11,776 nt of DNA. Source: JBCBST01 sp039819115. Lineage in GTDB: Bacteria; Bacteroidota; Rhodothermia; Balneolales; Balneolaceae. The stretch covers positions 1 to 11,776 of the forward strand of contig JBCBST010000101.1 of NCBI GenBank assembly GCA_039819115.1. The letters are read 5' to 3'. A program made the translations under genes and the position numbers. Shown piece by piece: positions 6,346-11,776 of the stretch. Each line of letters starts with the position of its first letter. The first letter of the stretch is position 1. The notes under the pieces are model-generated. The model had not been told where the DNA came from and ran no database searches. It saw only the letters and a list, made by a program, of their open reading frames with translations.

Positions 6346-7713
6346 ATGAGTGGAAGTATTCTAATTATAGATGATGATAAAGATGTACTTCAGGCCGCAA
6401 AGCTGTTCCTGAAGCGCCATTTTAGTAAAGTAGACACGGAGAAAGACCCGCACTCCATGCTTAACTTACTACGCAATCATTCCTATGATGTGGTACTGCT
6501 GGATATGAATTTTACCGAAGATGTAACCAGCGGGGAAGAGGGTTTTAAATGGTTGAAGGAGATCAAGACATTCGATTCCAGTATTGCGGTCATTCTTATC
6601 ACCGGTTACGGCGATATAGATAAAGCGGTAAAAGCGGTGAAAGCCGGCGCAACCGATTTTGTGCTCAAACCATGGGATAATCAAAAATTACTGGCCACAA
6701 TTTATTCAGCGATCAAGCTGTCGGCTTCCAAAAAAGAGATTCTGGAGCTAAAGCAGCAACAAAAAGAACTAAGCAGGGAGTATGATAAGTATTATCAGGA
6801 TGTAATTGGCCGGAGTGATGCCATGCTGAGTGTACTATCAACCATAGAAAAGGTGGCAAAGACCGATGCGAATATTCTCATCCTGGGGGAAAATGGAACG
6901 GGAAAAGAGGTGATTGCCCGGGCTCTTCATCGCCGTTCAAACCGTAACGAACGTATGTTTGTGCCGGTGGACTTGGGATCTATTACAGAAACCTTGTTCG
7001 AAAGTGAGTTATTCGGTCATGTGAGAGGTGCATTCACCGATGCCAAAGAAGACCGGACAGGTCGCTTTGAACTGGCAAACGGAGGTACACTTTTTCTGGA
7101 TGAAATCGGAAACGTACCCTTAAATCTGCAGTCTAAGCTGTTAACCGCCATTCAATCAAAGAGCATTATAAAAGTAGGGGGTACACAGGCAAAAAAAGTG
7201 GATATACGGCTGATAACGGCCACCAATACGTCATTAATTGAAGCTGTGGATGCCGGTAGTTTCAGGCAAGATTTATTATATCGTATCAATACCATTCAAA
7301 TTGAACTCCCTCCTCTGAGAGACCGAAAAGAGGATATAGAGGAATTAACGCATTACTTCATCCTCAGATACTCAAAAAAGTATCGCAAGAACATTAAAAC
7401 CATTAATCGTGAAGGTATAAAAGCCTTACACGCATACCACTGGCCTGGCAATGTCCGTGAATTACAGCATGCGATTGAACGTGCGGTGATTATGACCGAT
7501 GAAGAAACCATCGGTGAACAGGATTTAATGCTGATAAAAGATCGGGGGGAATCCGAGTCTATCGATTTTGAGAACCTGAACCTGGAAGAGATCGAGAAAA
7601 TGGTTCTTAGAAAAGCGTTGACGAAACATAATGGCAACATCTCCAAAACATCAGAGGAGTTAGGGATTACACGAGCTTCCCTGTACCGAAGATTAGACAA
7701 ATTCGGATTGTGA
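6346..7713 (+). CDS. Sigma-54-dependent response regulator, NtrC family (REC-AAA+-Fis HTH)
   Basis: This 455-residue protein has three domains. The receiver (1-~122) has acidic residues D9-D11, phospho-acceptor D53 in VVLLDMNF, T86 and K108 of LKPW. A helical linker (~127-150) joins it to the sigma-54 AAA+ domain (~153-385), with Walker A GENGTGKE (181-188), sigma-54-contact loop GAFTDA (228-233), Walker B GGTLFLDEIG (246-255), the arginine-rich RQDLLYRIN (307-315) and the sensor-II motif WPGNVREL (366-373). A Fis-type helix-turn-helix (~415-455) has ITRASLYRRLDKFGL at the end. Phosphorylation at D53 should drive oligomerisation and ATP-dependent opening of sigma-54 promoters. The loop differs from the textbook GAFTGA at its fifth residue. 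A GAAGGAAG stretch at 6325-6332 may be the ribosome site, though it is 13 bases from ATG. Its stop overlaps the kinase start. The likely target is the divergent ABC operon through the sites at 6203-6252. I see no clear promoter for this gene. Confidence 0.96.
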   Translation: MSGSILIIDDDKDVLQAAKLFLKRHFSKVDTEKDPHSMLNLLRNHSYDVVLLDMNFTEDVTSGEEGFKWLKEIKTFDSSIAVILITGYGDIDKAVKAVKAGATDFVLKPWDNQKLLATIYSAIKLSASKKEILELKQQQKELSREYDKYYQDVIGRSDAMLSVLSTIEKVAKTDANILILGENGTGKEVIARALHRRSNRNERMFVPVDLGSITETLFESELFGHVRGAFTDAKEDRTGRFELANGGTLFLDEIGNVPLNLQSKLLTAIQSKSIIKVGGTQAKKVDIRLITATNTSLIEAVDAGSFRQDLLYRINTIQIELPPLRDRKEDIEELTHYFILRYSKKYRKNIKTINREGIKALHAYHWPGNVRELQHAIERAVIMTDEETIGEQDLMLIKDRGESESIDFENLNLEEIEKMVLRKALTKHNGNISKTSEELGITRASLYRRLDKFGL

Positions 7714-9083
7714 TGAGCCAGTTTTTAAAAAGTATACAGCTTGGTATTCTGATCCGGTTAACGATCATGTGTGCAGGCCTAACAGCCGCGGTTTTGCTTT
7801 GGATAAATGCAGGATACCATATTGTGTTTTATCTTTGTGTTGCTACGGTAACCGGTCTTTTCCTGAATCTGCTGAGCTATCTGAATGCCACAAACCGGCA
7901 AATGCTTGGTTTCCTGGAGGCCATCAAATACAACGATTTTTCCCAAACGTTTTCCACCCGTACAAAAAACATAGCCTTAAACGAGTTCCATCATACCTTC
8001 AACGAGATTATCGAAAAGTTTAAGCAACAGAGGCTGCAAACCGAAGAAAACGAACGATACCTGCAAACCGTAGTTCAGCACATCGGGATCGGTCTTATTT
8101 CCTTTAGTCGGTCTGGAAAAGTGGTGCTTTTGAATACAGCTGCTAAGCGTTTACTTAATCTTTATGTACTGCGGGATGTACATCAGCTGGAGAATAAAAG
8201 GCCCCTGGTATTTGATACATTGCAGAAGCTCGGAGCAGGGGAGCGGGCATTAATTAGGGTCAACATCGATAATGTTCATCGACAAATTGCAATGTACGCC
8301 ACGGAATTCCGGCAACAGGGTGAAGTGCATAAGCTGATATCGTTTCAGAATATTTCCAACGAGCTGGATGAAAAAGAAATGGAGGCCTGGCACAATCTCA
8401 CCCAGGTATTAGCGCACGAGATTATGAACTCAATTACGCCGATTGCTTCCCTATCCGATACGGTACATGGAATGATTGAGGAACAATTTACACCTGAAGG
8501 TTTTGCTGAAATAGATCAGGAGTCGGTTGAAGATGTGAAGCAAGCCCTGACGACCATTCGCACAAGAAGCATGGGATTAATGAGGTTTGTTAACTCCTAT
8601 AAGAACATATCCCAGATTCCTGAGCCTCAATTCACGATTGTTGAGGTGTCCTCCTTGCTGGAAGGGATCATAAACCTGATGAGTGGAGAGACCTTAAACA
8701 GAGATATAATGGTTGACTTAAGTGTTGAACCTGCCTCGTTGGAGGTAACCGGTGACAGGCAGTTGTTGGAACAGGCGGTAATCAACATTTTCAAAAATGC
8801 GGTTCAGGCCGTTCAGAAAACGGAGCACCCACATATTCAGCTATTAGGTAGAGTTTCCGAAAATGGAACGGTAATCATCGAAATTATTGATAATGGACCG
8901 GGTATTAACCCTGCGGTTCTGAACAAAATCTTTGTTCCGTTTTACACAACCGGAAAACAGAATGAACAGACAGGTACCGGAATTGGCTTAAGTTTATCAC
9001 GGCAAATTATGAGATTGCACCATGGAAGTTTGCTGGTTAATGAAAGCAAGCCGGGCAGAACAGTTTTTACCCTGAGATTTTAA
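7713..9083 (+). CDS. Sensor histidine kinase, NtrY/NtrB-like, with two membrane helices and no periplasmic domain
   Basis: I start the protein at ATG 7713, which shares its A with the regulator's stop (TGATG); a GTG at 7710 would add one residue. The 456-residue product has two membrane helices (~10-31 and ~35-56) separated by only about four residues. A linker (~60-112) follows, then a PAS-like domain (~115-213). The DHp helix has H235 in LAHEIMNSITPIASLS. The HATPase_c domain carries the N-box NIFKNAVQAV (N362), G1 DNGPGI (393-398) and G2 GTGIGLSLS (421-429). It should autophosphorylate H235 and pass phosphate to D53 of the regulator. With hardly any external loop it probably senses inside the membrane, through another membrane protein such as the adjacent ABC system, or in the cytoplasm through the PAS region. 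All catalytic motifs are present, and the one-base overlap implies coupled translation with its partner. Confidence 0.94.
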   Translation: MSQFLKSIQLGILIRLTIMCAGLTAAVLLWINAGYHIVFYLCVATVTGLFLNLLSYLNATNRQMLGFLEAIKYNDFSQTFSTRTKNIALNEFHHTFNEIIEKFKQQRLQTEENERYLQTVVQHIGIGLISFSRSGKVVLLNTAAKRLLNLYVLRDVHQLENKRPLVFDTLQKLGAGERALIRVNIDNVHRQIAMYATEFRQQGEVHKLISFQNISNELDEKEMEAWHNLTQVLAHEIMNSITPIASLSDTVHGMIEEQFTPEGFAEIDQESVEDVKQALTTIRTRSMGLMRFVNSYKNISQIPEPQFTIVEVSSLLEGIINLMSGETLNRDIMVDLSVEPASLEVTGDRQLLEQAVINIFKNAVQAVQKTEHPHIQLLGRVSENGTVIIEIIDNGPGINPAVLNKIFVPFYTTGKQNEQTGTGIGLSLSRQIMRLHHGSLLVNESKPGRTVFTLRF

Positions 9084-9092
9084 AGGAAACAA

Positions 9093-9122
9093 TGCAACGA
9101 AAATCGCGTAGTTTGCAACGAA
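9093..9122 (+). repeat. Pair of 9-bp direct repeats upstream of the phosphatase gene
   Basis: TGCAACGAA occurs at 9093-9101 and again at 9114-9122, starting 21 bases apart (two helical turns). The second copy overlaps the proposed -35 element at 9113-9118, the position expected of an operator. No binding protein can be named, and the sequence is unlike the enhancer repeats at 6203-6252. Confidence 0.4.
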
Positions 9123-9141
9123 TGGGCTTATATTCTACAAT
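9113..9141 (+). promoter_or_regulatory. Candidate housekeeping-type promoter for the phosphatase gene
   Basis: TTGCAA (9113-9118) and TACAAT (9136-9141) are separated by exactly 17 bases and resemble -35 and -10 hexamers. This would start transcription near 9148 and leave a leader of about 60 bases. Bacteroidota-type housekeeping promoters often use TAnnTTTG instead, which is not seen here, so the call depends on the organism. Confidence 0.4.
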
Positions 9142-9189
9142 ATCTTATTCAGCAGTAACACGGTATCACATGTTGGGTTCTTTAGTAAA

Positions 9190-9205
9190 CGCTAACCGAT
9201 TAGCG
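9190..9205. repeat. Inverted repeat ending five bases before the phosphatase ATG
   Basis: CGCTAA-CCGA-TTAGCG forms a perfect 6-bp stem with a 4-base loop. It occupies the place where a ribosome site for ATG 9211 should be, and no Shine-Dalgarno sequence lies between the stem and the ATG. It could be an operator, a translation-control hairpin, or a sign that the true start is downstream. There is no T-run after it, so it is not a terminator. Confidence 0.4.
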
Positions 9206-9210
9206 AACAG

Positions 9211-11760
9211 ATGTATGGGGGTATGCAATCTGTGAGAACCTATATTAGTATAGCATCAGGATTGATTGGAATCGTCTTTTTTGTATGGCTGAGGCCACAA
9301 ATAGACTTCAATGCAAATGGTCCGTTAACCGAAAGCAGTACGGTTATTGAAGACCGAATCCAGGAACTGGCGGGTAAACTCAGTTTTTCCATTGATAGCC
9401 TGGCGGTGGCTACATTCCATCAAAACCATTCGGGATATTTTTATCAATTACGGGATTCGGTAAACCCGGATCTTACCCCGGCCCAGCTTAACGAAAACGG
9501 AGCACATATTCAGTCCTGGATTTCTGTGGTTGGGGGTAAAGCACTGAGCGGGAATCTGACGGGTATACAAAGCGTGTTTAACTCTACCGGCCGGTTACTG
9601 CTTCGGCATTCTGATGCAGGTAAGCTGATCAGGCTGGAGGAAAACCGGGATTTCCCTAACCCGACGTTTATTCAGGGAGACTCTATTCCATCGATCGGGC
9701 AACAGATTGTAGGAGATTTCTTTGAGTACAATCTGAATGATTACATCACGCAGACCGCCTCCGTGTATGATACTACCATTATGCTGGAGTCTGGACAGGA
9801 AATACCGGTAAACGTTGACTCCAGAACGGAGGAAGACAAACGAGAGAATCTGATCAATCTCAGCTGGATCAAAAAAGAAGGTAAGCCCGGACCCGATCGT
9901 CTCGAATTAGGTCTGGTACCTGCAGTACGAGAGTATGATGATCAACTTGGTTTCCGAACAGAAATAGGATATAAAATTGCGTGGTTTGCAGCAAAATTTG
10001 CTGACGAACCGGATGATTTAAATAGTATCCAGAACAATCCAGATGATCCTTTTTTCCAGGTACTCATTGTTGCGGCGATCATTCTGGCGCTTTCCGTATT
10101 CATTATAGGATTTGTGATCATATTCAAAGGACAGGTACTATGGCGGCGCGCCCTGTTTATGTTTCTGACTATTGCTTTGGGTATTTATGGATGGCGGTTT
10201 TTCTATGGGTTTTTTACGTACCACCGTTTTTATGATCAGACGGGTATGTTCAGTTCGGTCATCAACGACGGATTATTTGGCATCATTGTAGGAATGTATG
10301 CCGCCATGGCTTATGTATGTTGGGAAGCGTTTGCCCGTAAACAAAAACATGATCAGCTGGCTATTATCGATGCGGCCTGGCAACGCATATTTTTTGTGAA
10401 AGAGAGTGGTGCAGCCATGCTTCATGGATTTGTAATTGCCGGGGTGCTTCTGGGAGTGTTTGCAACCGGTGTGTACCTGACCAATACCGTATATTACCCC
10501 ACCGACAGTCAGTTTGGCTACGGTGAGGCGAGTATTCCCATCAAAATGCTTACGATTAACATGAGCGCCTGGACCACGGTATGGATGGTGGGATTTGGAC
10601 AAGTGGGTTTTATCGCCGGGGCATTGAAGAATTGGGTGCGCCCCCGGTTGGTTTCCATTGTTCTTAGTATCGTCGCCACCTCGTTACTTACCGCAACATT
10701 AGGTCGGTTAATTGGCACTAGTGGCGATGTGTACCAGGATGTACTCATTTTTGGAGGGCTAAGTATCATTCTGGTGGCGACTTATCACTTATTTGGCATT
10801 GTAACGGTAAACACCGCATGGTGGGTGTTTTGCTGCATCCTGTTAATGATGCCATACGTGAATTCTCCAAGCAGCGAATTGGCTGCCGTGTTATGGGTTC
10901 AGGGTATTGTTATTGCTGGTCCTGTCTTGTACTCATTAGTTGTATTAAAATGGGGGCGTTCCGCTTCTGATGTGGGAGAATACATCCCGGATTATGAACA
11001 GCGGGAGGCTCAGCATCTACGGGTGGAGCGGGAAATCGAGATGGCCAGAGAAAGCCAATACAAGCTTATGCCCCTTCAGCCTCCCAAAGCGGATGGATTT
11101 GATGTATATGGTTTCTTCCTCCCTTCTTTTGAAGTAGGAGGCGACTTTTTTGATTACGTTCTGGTTAACGATACATCCGGTAATCCCGAAGCCTTGGTTA
11201 TGACCATGGTAGATGTATCCGGGAAAGCGATGCAGGCTGCCATGCCCGCTATTTTCACCAGTGGATTACTGTTATCCCGTTTAAAAGAAAATGAACCTCA
11301 TGAAATTCTGACAGCCGTAGCAGAACCTCTGTACAATCGAACCGACCGGCGTACGTTCATTACCTGCTGTATCGCACGGTATAATATACAGTCGGGTATG
11401 GTGTCGGTGGCCAATGCCGGGCACTGTAAGCCGGTGTTGAAACGGAATGGGGTGGCAGAGTTCATTCAGACACCAAGTCCTAAGTTTCCTTTAGGCTTCA
11501 AAGCCGATACCAGGTACTGCGCTCAAGAGTTCCGGATGAAAAAAGGGGATGTTTTAATGATGTACTCCGATGGATTACCGGAAGCCGAAAATGAACATGG
11601 AGAGCGTTATGGATTCGATGAAGTTCCCCGGCTCCTTGAAAGCATTGATACGGAATTGTTATCGGCATACGAGATTGCCCAGGAAGTAAAAAAAGTGGTA
11701 CAAAAATTCAGTGACTACCAATTGGTAGACGATACCACTATCATTTGCCTGAAAGTATAG
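9211..11760 (+). CDS. Membrane-anchored SpoIIE/RsbU-type PP2C phosphatase with a multi-helix membrane sensor region
   Basis: This 849-residue protein starts with a membrane helix (~11-27). A predicted periplasmic region of ~250 residues (~28-280) follows, then about eight or nine hydrophobic helices (~282-305, ~312-334, ~352-370, ~402-426, ~450-470, ~480-500, ~510-530, ~535-550, ~558-580). A charged helical linker (~593-620, MARESQYKLMPLQPP, the usual lead-in of RsbU-like enzymes) precedes the phosphatase domain (~628-849). Metal-binding acidic residues are present: D645/D648 in EVGGDFFDY, D668 in VDVSGK, D787 in YSDGLPEAE and D840/D841 in VDDTTI, with NAGHCKP at 735-741. Such enzymes usually dephosphorylate Ser/Thr on STAS anti-anti-sigma proteins in partner-switching pathways. 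No such partner is nearby, so the substrate is unknown. I do not recognise the periplasmic or membrane domains. ATG 9211 lacks a ribosome site; ATG 9223 or GTG 9232 (10 bases after GGGGG) are alternative starts that keep the first helix. Confidence 0.9.
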   Translation: MYGGMQSVRTYISIASGLIGIVFFVWLRPQIDFNANGPLTESSTVIEDRIQELAGKLSFSIDSLAVATFHQNHSGYFYQLRDSVNPDLTPAQLNENGAHIQSWISVVGGKALSGNLTGIQSVFNSTGRLLLRHSDAGKLIRLEENRDFPNPTFIQGDSIPSIGQQIVGDFFEYNLNDYITQTASVYDTTIMLESGQEIPVNVDSRTEEDKRENLINLSWIKKEGKPGPDRLELGLVPAVREYDDQLGFRTEIGYKIAWFAAKFADEPDDLNSIQNNPDDPFFQVLIVAAIILALSVFIIGFVIIFKGQVLWRRALFMFLTIALGIYGWRFFYGFFTYHRFYDQTGMFSSVINDGLFGIIVGMYAAMAYVCWEAFARKQKHDQLAIIDAAWQRIFFVKESGAAMLHGFVIAGVLLGVFATGVYLTNTVYYPTDSQFGYGEASIPIKMLTINMSAWTTVWMVGFGQVGFIAGALKNWVRPRLVSIVLSIVATSLLTATLGRLIGTSGDVYQDVLIFGGLSIILVATYHLFGIVTVNTAWWVFCCILLMMPYVNSPSSELAAVLWVQGIVIAGPVLYSLVVLKWGRSASDVGEYIPDYEQREAQHLRVEREIEMARESQYKLMPLQPPKADGFDVYGFFLPSFEVGGDFFDYVLVNDTSGNPEALVMTMVDVSGKAMQAAMPAIFTSGLLLSRLKENEPHEILTAVAEPLYNRTDRRTFITCCIARYNIQSGMVSVANAGHCKPVLKRNGVAEFIQTPSPKFPLGFKADTRYCAQEFRMKKGDVLMMYSDGLPEAENEHGERYGFDEVPRLLESIDTELLSAYEIAQEVKKVVQKFSDYQLVDDTTIICLKV

Positions 11761-11776
11761 CAGTACTATGCATCTC

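Noticed and set aside
7353..7700. 115-residue minus-strand ORF
   Set aside because: It is antisense to the C-terminal AAA+/Fis region of the response regulator. It has no ribosome site and no domain.
9190..9205. Inverted repeat as a terminator after the kinase gene
   Set aside because: The stem is short (6 bp), it is not followed by a T-run, and it lies directly at the next start codon.
10312..10450. Possible CPBP-type membrane protease motif in the helices of the phosphatase protein (WEAFARK, later His residues)
   Set aside because: The required EExxxR and paired His motifs are not present in order, so I left the membrane domain unassigned.
11761..11776. Possible start of a further gene (ATG at 11768)
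   Set aside because: Only three codons are in the window, too few to support a gene.
1..11776. tRNA, rRNA, CRISPR array, insertion sequence or attachment site
   Set aside because: No cloverleaf, spaced repeat array, transposase or terminal inverted repeats were seen on reading the window. Coding sequence or short regulatory gaps account for nearly all of it.

Overview
The window looks like a chromosomal segment from a Bacteroidota/Balneolota-type Gram-negative bacterium. The evidence is indirect: moderate GC, weak Shine-Dalgarno sequences, tandem ~800-residue MacB/FtsX-type permeases of the style common in that group, and an NtrC-type regulator whose activation loop reads GAFTDA. No rRNA or other marker gene is present, so the phylum assignment is an inference.

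Left part (1-6105, minus strand): one compact operon read right to left. It encodes a HlyD-like periplasmic adaptor (6105-4855), a LolD/MacB-type ABC ATPase (4821-4132), a broken permease gene (4117-3703), an intact 807-residue permease (3701-1278) and a second permease that runs off the left edge (1268-1, first 422 residues). Together these form a tripartite-type ABC export or envelope-remodelling system. No TolC-like outer-membrane partner is visible. The broken permease joins the N-terminal ~115 residues of the family to its last ~25 residues in a different frame, so it is an internal-deletion relic.

Middle (6106-6345): a 240-base divergent control region. Toward the ABC operon it carries a good sigma-54 type -24/-12 element (TGGCACG-N4-TTGAC, 6150-6135). 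About 108 bases upstream of the predicted start of transcription lies a perfect inverted repeat (GTGTTCG-AAAA-CGAACAC, 6224-6241). Degenerate copies or half-copies lie exactly 21 bases to either side. This is the layout expected of enhancer sites for an NtrC-family activator. Two T-tracts 11 bases apart lie between enhancer and promoter.

Right of that (6346-9083, plus strand): the matching two-component pair, a sigma-54-dependent response regulator (REC-AAA+-Fis HTH) overlapping by one base with a histidine kinase. The kinase has two membrane helices and almost no periplasmic loop. The simplest reading is a closed module in which the kinase senses an envelope signal, the regulator is phosphorylated and binds the tandem sites at 6203-6252, and sigma-54 RNA polymerase transcribes the exporter operon.

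Far right (9084-11760, plus strand): a 127-base gap with a putative promoter, 9-bp direct repeats and a small inverted repeat, then an 849-residue membrane protein ending in a SpoIIE/RsbU-type PP2C phosphatase domain. Its N-terminal two thirds are a periplasmic region and a multi-helix membrane domain that I do not recognise. No STAS, anti-sigma or other partner-switching gene is in the window, so its target is unknown. It is probably a separate transcription unit.
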